Source: Oscillospiraceae bacterium
GTDB taxonomy: Bacteria; Bacillota; Clostridia; Oscillospirales; CAG-272
Length of the DNA: 64,000 nucleotides
Reading direction: 5' to 3'
NCBI GenBank assembly: GCA_015064185.1
Contig: SVSS01000001.1
Location: forward strand, 130,910 to 194,909
The notes below the pieces were generated by a model that saw only the letters and a list, made by a program, of their open reading frames with translations, was not told where the DNA came from and ran no database searches. Positions 8,142 through 16,656 of the stretch are shown here, piece by piece; the first letter of the stretch is position 1, and every line of letters begins with the position of its first letter. The translations under genes and the position numbers were made by a program.

Positions 8142-8170
8142 ATTATATTACTATGAGTGTATTTTGTCAA
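8142..8170 (-). promoter_or_regulatory. sigma-A promoter for the 81-aa protein
   Basis: Minus strand TTGACA (8170-8165), 17-base spacer, TATAAT (8147-8142): a perfect consensus. Confidence 0.85.
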
Positions 8171-8181
8171 TCCATAGGCTG

Positions 8182-8210
8182 TTAAAATTATCGCTCACAG
8201 CATATATAAT
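8182..8210 (+). promoter_or_regulatory. promoter for the XRE regulator pair
   Basis: TTAAAA (8182-8187), 17-base spacer, TATAAT (8205-8210). It is back-to-back with the minus promoter at 8142-8170, so one bound regulator could affect both. Confidence 0.55.
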
Positions 8211-8238
8211 TAGTACAATAGATGTTGTGGAGGATGCT

Positions 8239-8556
8239 ATGGGTGACGAGAAATTATTAAAGCAAGTTGGTGCTAGAATCAATGCGTGCCGCAAAGAATT
8301 GCACCTGACACAAGAGGCTCTTGCCGAGCGTATGGAGGTATCTGTGCAGATGATCTCCAACGTTGAGCTTGGCAAAAAGGCGATTCGACCTGAAAATTTA
8401 GTAAAGCTTTGCAATGTCCTTAATGTTAGTGCCGATTACATTTTGCGCGGAAATCGCGCAGATTTTGAAGCAGTCGGCTTTATGAAGAAATACACCCAAT
8501 TATCGGTCGAAAACCAGAAATTGATTGAGAGACTGGTTGAAAATTTAATGCAATAA
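8239..8556 (+). CDS. XRE-family HTH transcriptional regulator
   Basis: The 105-residue protein has a Cro/C1-type helix-turn-helix: LTQEALAERMEVSVQMISNV is the recognition region and ELGKKAIRPENLVKLCNVLN completes the five-helix fold. A short C-terminal helix (FMKKYTQLSVENQKLIERLV) may mediate dimerisation. The ATG at 8239 follows GTGGAGG with good spacing; a longer in-frame start would overlap the promoter. It is divergent from the 81-aa gene and 31 bases upstream of a second HTH gene. Autoregulation from the shared promoter region is likely but not shown. Confidence 0.85.
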   Translation: MGDEKLLKQVGARINACRKELHLTQEALAERMEVSVQMISNVELGKKAIRPENLVKLCNVLNVSADYILRGNRADFEAVGFMKKYTQLSVENQKLIERLVENLMQ

Positions 8557-8587
8557 TACCCTAAAATGCAAACGGGAAGAGCATGAT

Positions 8588-8788
8588 ATGATCACATTTG
8601 AAAAATTGTTTGAAACAATGCGTCAAAAAAATGTTTCAACCTATTGGTTGCGCGAGCAATGCGGGCTTGACAGTAAAACCATTCGCCGCCTAAAGGCAAA
8701 TGAGAATATTGAAACAAAAACACTAAACAAGCTCTGTAATGCGCTTTCCTGCAGAATAGAGGATATTATGGAGTATATCCCCGATTAA
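8588..8788 (+). CDS. small HTH (XRE-like) regulator, 66 aa
   Basis: The 66-residue protein is essentially a bare helix-turn-helix: VSTYWLREQCGLDSKTIRRL is the HTH and NIETKTLNKLCNALSCRIED the following helices. This is the compact Cro/C1-type 'helix-turn-helix transcriptional regulator' of Firmicutes, often found next to a second regulator. GGGAAGA precedes the ATG. It is transcribed with the upstream XRE gene and ends at a strong terminator. Targets are unknown. Confidence 0.8.
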   Translation: MITFEKLFETMRQKNVSTYWLREQCGLDSKTIRRLKANENIETKTLNKLCNALSCRIEDIMEYIPD

Positions 8789-8816
8789 AAAACACCGCCG
8801 ACAGGCGGTGTTTTTT
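8789..8816. terminator. bidirectional terminator
   Basis: AAAACACCGCC (8789-8799) pairs with GGCGGTGTTTT (8804-8814), with A and T runs on both sides. It separates the HTH gene (plus) from spo0A (minus). Confidence 0.88.
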
Positions 8817-8821
8817 GCCTT

Positions 8822-9601
8822 TTAGTTCAGCTTATATTTTAATCTGAGATTATCCGCGATCATGGCAATAAATTCCGAATTCGTGGGCTTTCCGCGATTG
8901 TTTTGAATGGTGTAGCCAAAGTAGCTATTGAGCGTATCGACGTCGCCCCTATCCCATGCGACCTCGATCGCGTGGCGAATGGCACGCTCCACGCGGGATG
9001 TGGTCGTTTGGTATTTCTTCGCCACGGAAGGGTAGAGCACCTTGGTCACCGAGTTGATGATATCACTGTCTTGAATGGTCAAAAGGATGGCGGTGCGCAG
9101 GTACTGATAGCCCTTAATATGCGCGGGCACGCCGATTTGATGTATGATCTTTGTTACCTGTGTTTCAATATCGGGAATGGCATCGGCGCCTTTTGCGGGA
9201 GCGCCCTTTACAGCCGTGCCCCGTGCCTCCAACAGGCGGCGCAAATGCTCGCAAAGGCTTTTTGCGTCAAAGGGCTTCATTAGGCAAAGATCAGCTCCGG
9301 AAGCTACCGCTTCGGCAATCATGGTTTGACCTGCCACGGGAGAAACCACCAAAAAGGCAGGTGGATTTGCATCGGCAGTGCTTGCTTTGTAGCTGCGCAA
9401 TACTCCTATGCCGTCAAGGCGGGTGAGCATCATGTCGATGAGTGCCGCATCGTAATGATTGCGTGTCAGCTTTGTGAGTGCTTCCTCGCCATTTGTCGCT
9501 TCATCGATAAAGCGCCATCCTGCACGCCCCAGCGCCTCGCGCATAATTTGTCGTTCTTGTGCGCTTTCATCGGCAATGAGTATCTTTGTGTTGTATTCCA
9601 T
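8822..9601 (-). CDS. spo0A: sporulation master response regulator Spo0A
   Basis: The receiver domain (1-125) has the acidic pair Asp11-Glu12, phosphoacceptor Asp56 ([11 protein letters not shown]), Ser87 and Lys109. After a linker rich in Ala and Gly, the C-terminal effector domain (about 145-259) has the highly conserved Spo0A DNA-binding core: [43 protein letters not shown] and [18 protein letters not shown]. It binds 0A boxes and commits cells to sporulation. The receiver is divergent: the usual ADDN start is ADES and the MPxLDG after the phosphoacceptor lacks Pro. GGAGGTTTTCAACA precedes the ATG. No spoIVB neighbour is present, unlike in many clostridia; the gene is alone. I saw no convincing promoter in 9602-9783, which otherwise holds only AT-rich sequence. 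Confidence 0.95.
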   Translation of the reverse strand: MEYNTKILIADESAQERQIMREALGRAGWRFIDEATNGEEALTKLTRNHYDAALIDMMLTRLDGIGVLRSYKASTADANPPAFLVVSPVAGQTMIAEAVASGADLCLMKPFDAKSLCEHLRRLLEARGTAVKGAPAKGADAIPDIETQVTKIIHQIGVPAHIKGYQYLRTAILLTIQDSDIINSVTKVLYPSVAKKYQTTTSRVERAIRHAIEVAWDRGDVDTLNSYFGYTIQNNRGKPTNSEFIAMIADNLRLKYKLN

Positions 9602-9783
9602 TGTTGAAAACCTCCGAATTCAAGTATTTTTTGTGCATCCATATATTACCATATTTTACCATTTTATACAAGTGCTTCAGATAGAAAATATATCCCAAAC
9701 TTTCAACCTGACCTTTGGTAGATATTACTAGTTTCTTCCAAAAGTCGATTGGCTTTGATAAAAACCATCACCATTCGCAAGAA

Positions 9784-9831
9784 AGAAAAAAATAGCGGGG
9801 AGCGACCTCAATTTGAGATCGCTCCCCGCTA
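9784..9831 (-). terminator. Rho-independent terminator of the lon-rluB cluster
   Basis: Minus-strand TAGCGGGGAGCGA (9831-9819) pairs with TCGCTCCCCGCTA (9805-9793), followed by seven T. Confidence 0.9.
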
Positions 9832-9872
9832 CACTGCGCGAGAGTCGAAACAATAAGTATTTCGCTGTATTT

Positions 9873-10604
9873 TCATGTCGCTTTTTCGCCCTTGAGATAG
9901 GCGATCTCAGCAGCAGTCAGATGTCGATATTTGCCGTCTTGCAGATTGCCGAGGCGGATCTCGCCGATGGCTACGCGCGACAGTCGCAGGATCTTTAGTC
10001 CAACCTCCTCGCACATGCGCCGGATCTGGCGATTTCGGCCCTCATAAAGCGAGAAGCAGAGTTTTGTTTCGTTGCCATGATGCGCAAGTATTTCAACCTG
10101 CACGGGCAGGGTGCGGTAGCCGTCAAGCAGGAAGGGGGAACAAAGCCGTGCAAGGGTGTCTTTATCTACATCTCCCTTTACCGTTACGTGGTAATGCTTG
10201 GGTATCTCGTGACGTGGGTGTGTTAAACGGTTGGTCAGCGCTCCGTCATCGGTCATCAAAAGCAGACCGTCAGAATCCATGTCGAGGCGCCCCACAGGGT
10301 AGAGCCGCACGCCAACATCTGCTACAAGCTCGGCAACGGTTTTTCTGCCCTTTTCGTCAGAGAGTGTGGTTACAAATCCACGCGGCTTATTTAATAAAAT
10401 GTAATGGTGCTCGGTTGCCGTGGGACGGATCTTTTTGCCGCGCCAAACGACCACATCGATTTCGGGATCGATCAGCTGTCCTACGGTGGCGGTCGCGCCG
10501 TTGACCGTCACGCGCCCACAGCGGATCTCCTCCTCCGCCGCTCGGCGGGAAAGCACGCCGCAATCGGTAAAATATTTTTGCAATCGCAGGGTCTTATTTT
10601 CCAT
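9873..10604 (-). CDS. rluB: 23S rRNA pseudouridine synthase, RluB/RsuA family
   Basis: An N-terminal S4 RNA-binding domain (residues 5-60, LQKYFTDCGVLSRRAAEEEI and GRVTVNG) precedes the catalytic domain, with the RLD motif in YPVGRLDMDSDGLLLMTDDG (catalytic Asp108), LNKPRGFVTT and EGRNRQIRRMCE. This family isomerises uridine to pseudouridine in large-subunit (RluB) or small-subunit (RsuA) rRNA; the Gram-positive single-copy member near scpAB is usually RluB. It is the last gene of the cluster, 11 bases after the carboxypeptidase, with AAGGAGTGCCGC before the ATG and a strong terminator after it. Confidence 0.92.
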   Translation of the reverse strand: MENKTLRLQKYFTDCGVLSRRAAEEEIRCGRVTVNGATATVGQLIDPEIDVVVWRGKKIRPTATEHHYILLNKPRGFVTTLSDEKGRKTVAELVADVGVRLYPVGRLDMDSDGLLLMTDDGALTNRLTHPRHEIPKHYHVTVKGDVDKDTLARLCSPFLLDGYRTLPVQVEILAHHGNETKLCFSLYEGRNRQIRRMCEEVGLKILRLSRVAIGEIRLGNLQDGKYRHLTAAEIAYLKGEKAT

Positions 10605-10615
10605 GCGGCACTCCT

Positions 10616-11776
10616 TTATTTGATAAAAATATCCTGTATCTTTTGAAAAAACGTGCGGTGCAGCCTTGACTTTTCCACGCCGCTTGCTGTTTTGAGTGAA
10701 ACGGTGCCGATCACCTTGCCGTCCATACGGTAGACCAACTGACCGACTGCCTCACCTGCCGCAAAGCCCGCAAACAAAAAGCGCGGCGCCTCCAGTGTAC
10801 AGGCGATCTCTGCGTGTGCACGCGGTAGGGTGAGGGAAAGGCTACTATCCGGCTCTAGGGTGACCTCTGTGGCAACGCCGCCCACAACGGGCAGCGTGAT
10901 TGCCTCGGGCATGGGGCAAAAGCCCTCATACTCCGCAAAGCCCCAATCAAGCATGGCGGTATGATCCTGCCAATCATTGGGGGCATCTAAGGTTACGGCA
11001 ATCAGGGTGAGGTCGTTGTTTTTGGCGGCACTCACAAGGCATCTGCCGCTTTTTTTGGTAAAGCCTGTTTTTACGCCGATCGCACCCTCATAGGTGCGTA
11101 GCAAACGGTTATGATTGAGAAACAGCCTTGTGGCATCGGTGCCGTTTTGCGGCACGGAGTAGCGTTTTGTTGCTACTATTTTTGCAAAGACCTCGTTTTT
11201 AAGTGCTGCGGCGGTAATGAGCGCCAGCTCTCGCGCGGTGGTGTAATGCGCTTCATCGTAAAGCCCGTGCGGATTGGTAAAATGCGTGCTTGTGAGGTGT
11301 AGGTCAGCTGCTTTTTCGTTCATGAGATCGGCAAACGCCGCAACACTGCCTGCCGTGTGGATCGCCAACGCTACGGCTGCATCGTTTGCTGAATTTAAGA
11401 GCAGTGCATACAATAGTGTTTCTACGGTGATCTCCTCATTTTCAAAAAGATAGATCGAGGAGCCCTCCACGCCAACTGCCTCACGCGGTACTTTTATCGT
11501 ATCAGCAAGATTGCAGTGCGTTAAAACCACCAACGCTGTCATGATCTTGGTGGTGCTTGCCATTGGGCGACGCTCGTCGGCATTCTTCGACAGTAAAAAG
11601 CAGTCGCTTACAGGGTCAAAGAGCGCGGCACACGCTGCCGAAACCGTGGGTGCGGCAGTGGTAGGTGGGGGTAACGTTACCGCGACCTCTCGCTCATTTG
11701 TGCCAAAAGCGGGCAGGGTAGCAAGCAGCAACAGCAGTGTTAGCAGTAGCACCGAAAAACGCAAAAAACGGGGCAT
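10616..11776 (-). CDS. D-alanyl-D-alanine carboxypeptidase (penicillin-binding protein)
   Basis: A Sec signal peptide (residues 1-25, long Leu run) is followed by an S11 peptidase domain with all three active-site motifs: SxxK at Ser74-Lys77 (MASTTKIM), SxN at 129-131 (LNSAND) and KTG at 236-238 (GVKTGFT). A C-terminal PBP5-like domain (from about 290) is present. It trims the terminal D-Ala of peptidoglycan stem peptides. The position beside gerW, scpAB and rluB is that of dacB (PBP5*) in Bacillus, which acts on spore cortex, so a sporulation role is inferred; dacF-type function is the alternative. A perfect AAGGAGGT ribosome binding site precedes the ATG. The spmA-spmB genes that follow dacB in Bacillus are missing. 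Confidence 0.93.
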   Translation of the reverse strand: MPRFLRFSVLLLTLLLLLATLPAFGTNEREVAVTLPPPTTAAPTVSAACAALFDPVSDCFLLSKNADERRPMASTTKIMTALVVLTHCNLADTIKVPREAVGVEGSSIYLFENEEITVETLLYALLLNSANDAAVALAIHTAGSVAAFADLMNEKAADLHLTSTHFTNPHGLYDEAHYTTARELALITAAALKNEVFAKIVATKRYSVPQNGTDATRLFLNHNRLLRTYEGAIGVKTGFTKKSGRCLVSAAKNNDLTLIAVTLDAPNDWQDHTAMLDWGFAEYEGFCPMPEAITLPVVGGVATEVTLEPDSSLSLTLPRAHAEIACTLEAPRFLFAGFAAGEAVGQLVYRMDGKVIGTVSLKTASGVEKSRLHRTFFQKIQDIFIK

Positions 11777-11835
11777 GGCGCACCTCCTTATCGTTGTACT
11801 TGACTATATGGAGCTGCGCTTTTTAATATGCCGAT

Positions 11836-12333
11836 TTATTCTGCCTTTTCCGCGGTATCGGTAGTTTCGGCCACCTTTTCTGCGGCAGCCTTGGCCACCT
11901 TTTCAACCGCCTCGTCGTTTTCCTTTTTATTCTTCTTTTTGGGGAAGATCGCTTTTACGCGCGCAATGATATCGGGGGTTCTTTCAATAATGCCCGCGAT
12001 CTTTTCAATGGTGTCGCTCTCGCCATTGGTAGAAAGAGGGAGCACCTCTACATTACCCGTGGCATCTACTGCGAGAAAGCAGACAGGCTGTACCGAAAGG
12101 CCCGTGCCGCCGCCACCCGCAAACAGCACCTTTGCCGTTGCGTCCTTTTTCGAGGTGGTGTCAGTGCCACCCGAGGCATAGCCGACCGAGATCTTGGAAA
12201 CGGGAATGATCGTAGTGCCCGAGGGTGTTTCAATGGGTGTGCCGACAACGGTGTTGGCATCTACCATCGCGCGGATGTTTTCGAGCGAAGTGCGGATCAT
12301 TTCCTGCATTTTGTTTTCGTTTTGTTCAGCCAT
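11836..12333 (-). CDS. ytfJ: GerW family sporulation protein (YtfJ)
   Basis: The 165-residue protein has the YtfJ/GerW core: ENIRAMVDANTVVGTPIETP, TTIIPVSKISVGYASGG and the Gly-rich GGGGTGLSVQPVCFL segment. GerW is made in the forespore and is needed for normal germination in Bacillus. The C-terminal 45 residues (KKKNKKENDEAVEKVAKAAA...) form a low-complexity charged and Ala-rich tail that is longer than usual and probably disordered. AAGGAGCCCTTACA precedes the ATG. It pairs with the DUF2953 gene upstream, as ytfI-ytfJ do in Bacillus. Confidence 0.92.
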   Translation of the reverse strand: MAEQNENKMQEMIRTSLENIRAMVDANTVVGTPIETPSGTTIIPVSKISVGYASGGTDTTSKKDATAKVLFAGGGGTGLSVQPVCFLAVDATGNVEVLPLSTNGESDTIEKIAGIIERTPDIIARVKAIFPKKKNKKENDEAVEKVAKAAAEKVAETTDTAEKAE

Positions 12334-12371
12334 TGTAAGGGCTCCTTTCTTGATCTGCCGAGGTCAGATCT

Positions 12372-13103
12372 TTATATAGTATCGTTATTTTTTTCGCGTT
12401 GATCGATTTTTGCATCTTTGCGACGCGCCACGCGTATCGCATGCTTTTGCTTGACAAAGGCAAGCATTACCGAGAAAAGCAGCGATAGAGCACCGATGCT
12501 ACGCATAGAAAATACAAGCTTTACGTCAGCGCTTGACTTTTCCCTGAGATAGTCTGCAAAAACGCTGATGTCGTGTGGCTTCGATTTCAAATTCACCGTG
12601 CGGTCAAGCGCTGCTAAGAGATAGGAAAGCGAGGCAGATACCGCGCCGTAAAGGATCGCCGTGGTGGCAGCGTCACCCGTTGCAACACGAATGTGCAGCC
12701 GCGCGGCGGTAAGGTGCAGATGCTTGCTTGTTTTGCGTATCAATGCTGCTGTTAATGCGCGCACCAGCACAATTTTTTCGTGCAGGGAGAGCGTGTCTGC
12801 CTTGTGTGCACCTTTTGTGACGTTGTTCTTTTTTGCTTGCTTAGCGGCTTTTTTTGCGGCACGCTTTGCCTTTTTTTCTGCCTTGCGTGTCGCGCGCCTT
12901 TTCCGCTTGCAAATTTTTGCGGGAGTGTATTTTTTTGGATCGCGCCGCTTGCTTCGTTTCGGAAACAGCGTAACACAAAAGCAGAGGATGCCCAGTTTTA
13001 GCACCACCGTTTCACGGCAGACCAAAACAAAGCGCACGCGCAGGGTGAGCAATAGCAGCAAAAAAAGCAGGATCGCCAATAGCACGATCAAGAGTGTTGG
13101 CAT
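12372..13103 (-). CDS. DUF2953 protein (YtfI-like), membrane-anchored
   Basis: One N-terminal membrane segment (residues 3-26, Leu-rich) and a cytosolic or exported basic stretch (KRKRRATRKAEKKAKRAAKK, residues about 65-95, remarkably Lys/Arg/Ala-rich), then the DUF2953 core (LHLTAARLHIRVATGDAATT, AILYGAVSASLSYLL) and a second membrane segment near 205-220. Its function is unknown. It is regularly found next to ytfJ/gerW, so a sporulation role is likely. AAAGGAGGTGAGCAT precedes the ATG. The basic linker may bind nucleic acid or acidic lipid; this is an inference. Confidence 0.8.
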   Translation of the reverse strand: MPTLLIVLLAILLFLLLLLTLRVRFVLVCRETVVLKLGILCFCVTLFPKRSKRRDPKKYTPAKICKRKRRATRKAEKKAKRAAKKAAKQAKKNNVTKGAHKADTLSLHEKIVLVRALTAALIRKTSKHLHLTAARLHIRVATGDAATTAILYGAVSASLSYLLAALDRTVNLKSKPHDISVFADYLREKSSADVKLVFSMRSIGALSLLFSVMLAFVKQKHAIRVARRKDAKIDQREKNNDTI

Positions 13104-13139
13104 ATGCTCACCTCCTTTAAACCTCGTTTTGTCTTTGTG

Positions 13140-13787
13140 TTATTCTTCCGCTGCAGAAGCCGTCATGCCGTCGGCACCCGCGGCAGTGCTCTCACCGTTC
13201 ATTGCCTCCGCCGCGATCGAAAGCTGCTCGCCGGGTCTTGCGGCGGGGAGATTGATCTCGGTCTTGGGCAGATCGTCAAGGGTGGTAAGACCAAATACAC
13301 GTAAAAACTTATCCGTGGTGCCGTAAAGCACAGGGCGGCCGGGCGCGTCAAGGCGTCCTACCGAAACGATCAGCTCCTTGTCAATAAGGGAGTTTACCGC
13401 ATAGTTGCTGTCAACACCGCGCACGGCATCGATAAAGGCACGCGTAACAGGCTGATTGTAGGCAACAATGGCAAGCACCTCCATCGAGGAGCCCGAAAGG
13501 TTGCCACCGCGGCGAATGGAGAGCGCTTCGCGGATATAGGCACCGTACTGCTCCTTGGTGCAGAATTGACAGGTGTCCTTAAAGCACAAAAGCATAATGC
13601 CGTGTGTGTCGTCCGCATATCTTTTGGCAATGCGCTCGGCAAGGCGCTTTACCTCGCGTGTACCAAGACCTGTTACCTCGGCAAGCTTTTGATAGGGAAC
13701 GGGATATCCTGCGGCAAACACCACTGCCTCAATGCAGCTTTCTAAATTTTTGATCGGTTGCAGATTTACTTCAGGTTCAGTAGCCAT
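13140..13787 (-). CDS. scpB: segregation and condensation protein B
   Basis: Two winged-helix domains are visible: LESCIEAVVFAAGYPVPYQK (first) and LEVLAIVAYNQPVTRAFIDA-like EVLAIVAYNQPVTRAFIDAV (second), followed by VNSLIDKELI and GRPVLYGTTDKFLRVFG, the ScpB signature. A Thr/Ala/Glu-rich tail of about 35 residues follows. ScpB dimers bind ScpA and Smc to form the condensin that organises origins. It lies 15 bases downstream of scpA. The smc gene is at 29635 on the other strand. Confidence 0.95.
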   Translation of the reverse strand: MATEPEVNLQPIKNLESCIEAVVFAAGYPVPYQKLAEVTGLGTREVKRLAERIAKRYADDTHGIMLLCFKDTCQFCTKEQYGAYIREALSIRRGGNLSGSSMEVLAIVAYNQPVTRAFIDAVRGVDSNYAVNSLIDKELIVSVGRLDAPGRPVLYGTTDKFLRVFGLTTLDDLPKTEINLPAARPGEQLSIAAEAMNGESTAAGADGMTASAAEE

Positions 13788-13802
13788 GTTCGTTATTCTC
13801 CT

Positions 13803-14588
13803 TTATGTAGGGATAGCGGAGAAATCCGCGTTTATGTCAATTTCCTCATCAACGGGGGCATCGGGATTGAGGAAGAATCGGGTGTTTTCTCCGTGCACGG
13901 AGTTACCCTCGTCTTCGACGTCCTCCATGATGATCTTTCGCACCTTCATCAGCTCCAGCACGCCCATAAATGAGGCGATCAGATCAGCTAAGCTGGGGGC
14001 ATCGACAAGAAGCTCGCGCAGGGTGGCAGTGCCCCTTGTTTCAAGCGTGTCAAGAATGATCACGATCTTGCCCTCAACGGGCACGATCGGCTTGCTTGTC
14101 ATCGGTACAAACGCGGTCTTTACGCGCTCCATTGAGTCGCGATAGGAATTGATGCGTCGCACTGCCGAGAGCAGATCCTCCACGTTTTGATCGGCAACAA
14201 AGCTGCGGTCGGGCGAAATTTCATCGGTATCCTTGACAAAACGGTTGCTGTAAAAGGCATAAAGCGGATGCATTTTGGGCGCCGCCTCCTTGGCATGCTG
14301 GTGGCGCACCAAGATGTCCGACAGGTCAAAGCGCGCAGGCTTTTCTCCTACCTCCTCGTGCGGGATCAGCATTTCGCTTTTCCACACCATCAGCTGACTT
14401 GCCATATTGAGAAAGTCAGTTGCAATATCCATATCCATCTCTCTTGCCTCGGCAAGAAACTCAAGATATTGGTCGCAGATCAGCGAGATCTTGATGTCAA
14501 GGATATTCATTTTATTTTTTTCTATCAAGGCAAGCAGAAGATCAAGGGGACCCTCGAAATCTGTTAGCTTGTATGTCATGTTTTCCAT
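13803..14588 (-). CDS. scpA: segregation and condensation protein A (kleisin)
   Basis: The 261-residue protein has the ScpA N-terminal motif YKLTDFEGPLDLLLALIEKN, the following NILDIKISLICDQYLEFL and the MASQLMVWKSEMLIP helix, and a C-terminal winged helix. It is the kleisin that bridges the Smc head domains, bound by ScpB. The ATG at 14588 follows AAGGAG by 6 bases; a second in-frame ATG lies three codons later. Downstream of the M50 protease and directly before scpB, the order typical of Firmicutes. Confidence 0.95.
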   Translation of the reverse strand: MENMTYKLTDFEGPLDLLLALIEKNKMNILDIKISLICDQYLEFLAEAREMDMDIATDFLNMASQLMVWKSEMLIPHEEVGEKPARFDLSDILVRHQHAKEAAPKMHPLYAFYSNRFVKDTDEISPDRSFVADQNVEDLLSAVRRINSYRDSMERVKTAFVPMTSKPIVPVEGKIVIILDTLETRGTATLRELLVDAPSLADLIASFMGVLELMKVRKIIMEDVEDEGNSVHGENTRFFLNPDAPVDEEIDINADFSAIPT

Positions 14589-14620
14589 GAAAAGCTCCTT
14601 ATTTCAAATTGTCGCGGATA

Positions 14621-15316
14621 TCAGAGTAAAAAGCCGGGCATCCCCACCAAAGCAAACATGCCCTTCAGGATCAGGGACGAGAGCAGATTGATCAGTGAGG
14701 AAAGGGGGCCGAGCAACAGCAGCGCCATTACCACAAGGGTGATCGTGCGCTCGTGCTGCATGACCTTATAGTAAAGGCGGGGCGGCAAAAATACATAGAA
14801 AATACGCGACCCGTCAAGCGGGGGTACGGGCAACAGGTTGAATATTGCCAGCGTAATGTTCATGTAAACACCATAGTAAAGAAAGAGAATGGCGAAATAA
14901 ACAAGGTTAAATTGCAGCTCGGTTTTTACGGGGAGTGTGGCAAGCCAGCCAAAGCCCACAAAACGGAGCAAAAGCAAGAAAACAAAGGAGAGCAAAAGGT
15001 TGGAAAGTGGCCCCGAAAGTCCTACCAGCGCGATATCGCGACGGGGATTTTTAAAATAGCGCGAGTTCACGGGCACGGGGTTTGCCCAACCAAAGCCTGC
15101 CAGCAGCATGCAAAGAAAGCCGATGGGATCAAGGTGCTTTATGGGGTTAAGCGTAAGGCGCCCAAGGCTTTTTGCTGTGGGGTCACCAAGCCGATAGGCG
15201 ATATAGCCGTGCGCGGTTTCATGCAACGACAGGGAAAGAAAAACGATAGGTAACGAGAGCAGCATGCCAATAAGATAGGATTGCATGTCACCGCCACCGA
15301 GCATGTAACGAAACAT
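14621..15316 (-). CDS. site-2 protease family (M50) membrane metalloprotease
   Basis: The 231-residue protein has HETAH (His32-Glu33-His36) in its first core membrane segment and NLLPVPPLDGSRI with the third zinc ligand (Asp168). Four to five further hydrophobic segments match the short YwhC/Rip-type S2P group. The segment FGWANPVPVNSRYFKNPRRD, with LVGLSGPLSNLLLS after it, is characteristic of this subgroup. Such proteases cut membrane substrates within the bilayer; the substrate is unknown. In clostridia this gene often precedes scpA, as here. AAAGGAGTTTTTT precedes the ATG. Confidence 0.9.
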   Translation of the reverse strand: MFRYMLGGGDMQSYLIGMLLSLPIVFLSLSLHETAHGYIAYRLGDPTAKSLGRLTLNPIKHLDPIGFLCMLLAGFGWANPVPVNSRYFKNPRRDIALVGLSGPLSNLLLSFVFLLLLRFVGFGWLATLPVKTELQFNLVYFAILFLYYGVYMNITLAIFNLLPVPPLDGSRIFYVFLPPRLYYKVMQHERTITLVVMALLLLGPLSSLINLLSSLILKGMFALVGMPGFLL

Positions 15317-15337
15317 AAAAAACTCCTTTGGGTGAGA

Positions 15338-16636
15338 TTATACGTCGTTTCTCACAAGGTCCTCAAAGCTCTCACGGCGTACCGCAATACGTGCCACACC
15401 GTCACGCACCAAAATAACGGGCGGACGGGGGAGGCGATTGTAATTTGATGCCATGGAGTAGTTGTATGCGCCTGTTGTGAGCACGGCAAGAATATCGCCG
15501 CGCGAGGCGCGCTGAATGGGCATATCCTCACCAATGAGATCGCCCGATTCACAGCATCTGCCCGCTACCGTTGCGCGGTAATCCGCAGGGTCTGCCGCGC
15601 GGTTGGCGATCAGCGCCGTGTATTCCGATTGGTAAAGGGCATAGCGGGGGTTATCGGGCATGCCGCCGTCTACCGAAATATAATTTTTAAAGCCGGGAAT
15701 CTCCTTCACACCGCCAACGGTGTAAAGCGTAATACCTGCTTCCGCCACCAGCGAGCGTCCGGGCTCCAGAATCACGCGCGGCATGGCAACGTCCATTTCC
15801 TGCGCCTTGTTTCGTACGATGGCGGCGATCTTTGCAATGGCATCGGCATAATCGACCGTGGCATCGGCTTCGGTGTAGCGCGCGGCAAGTCCGCCGCCAA
15901 GATTCAGCTCCTCCGTGACAAAGCCCGTTTCGCGCTTTACGTCAGCGATATAGCGCATCATAATGTCCGCGGCATCACGGAAGGGGGAGAGATCAAAAAT
16001 TTGAGAGCCCACGTGGCAATGGAAGCCTACGAGGCGCACGCAGGAGAGCGAAAGCGCCAGCTTGGTGATCTCCATCGCTCCACCTGTCACAATGGCGTTG
16101 CCAAACTTTGAATCCACGTTGCCCGTTCGAATGGCACGGTGGGTGTGGGGGTCGATGCCGGGGGTGATGCGCAGCAAAATGCGCTGCGTCTTGCCCGCGT
16201 TGCTTGCAAGCGCGTCAAGTGCCAAAAGCTCATCGGCATTGTCTACCACAATGGTGCCAACGCCCATGTCAAGCGCCTGCGCGAGATCCGCGTCGGTCTT
16301 GTTGTTGCCGTGGAAATAAATGTGCTCGGCAGGAAAGCTCGCGCGCTTTGCGGTATACAGCTCACCGCCCGATACGCAGTCGATGCCAAGTCCCTCCTCT
16401 GCGGCAATGCGGTAGATCTCGGTAAAGCAAAGTGCTTTTGAGGCAAAGGCGGGCAGTGCATTTTCACCGAAATGGGTGCGCGCGGCAGTAAGATAGGTGC
16501 GAAAACGCGCGCGGATCGCGGCTTCATCCATGATATAAGCAGGTGTGCCAAACTCCTTGGCAAGGGCTACGGTATCCATACCGCCAATGGTCAGATGTCC
16601 CTGCTCGTTTGTGTCAAGGTGAGAATGTAAGATCAT
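15338..16636 (-). CDS. lysA: diaminopimelate decarboxylase
   Basis: A fold-type III PLP enzyme of 432 residues: Lys67 in FASKALC binds PLP, LNLGGGL (247-249) and EPGRSL (291-294) bind its phosphate, and CCESGDLIG (361-369) is the active-site Cys-Glu-Ser-Gly-Asp of the second subunit. GFHCHVGSQ is also typical of LysA. It converts meso-diaminopimelate to lysine, the last step of lysine synthesis. Its place between the M50 protease and two histidine phosphatases is not an obvious biosynthetic unit. AAAGGAC precedes the ATG. Confidence 0.94.
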   Translation of the reverse strand: MILHSHLDTNEQGHLTIGGMDTVALAKEFGTPAYIMDEAAIRARFRTYLTAARTHFGENALPAFASKALCFTEIYRIAAEEGLGIDCVSGGELYTAKRASFPAEHIYFHGNNKTDADLAQALDMGVGTIVVDNADELLALDALASNAGKTQRILLRITPGIDPHTHRAIRTGNVDSKFGNAIVTGGAMEITKLALSLSCVRLVGFHCHVGSQIFDLSPFRDAADIMMRYIADVKRETGFVTEELNLGGGLAARYTEADATVDYADAIAKIAAIVRNKAQEMDVAMPRVILEPGRSLVAEAGITLYTVGGVKEIPGFKNYISVDGGMPDNPRYALYQSEYTALIANRAADPADYRATVAGRCCESGDLIGEDMPIQRASRGDILAVLTTGAYNYSMASNYNRLPRPPVILVRDGVARIAVRRESFEDLVRNDV

Positions 16637-16656
16637 AAGGGTGTCCTTTCGGAATT

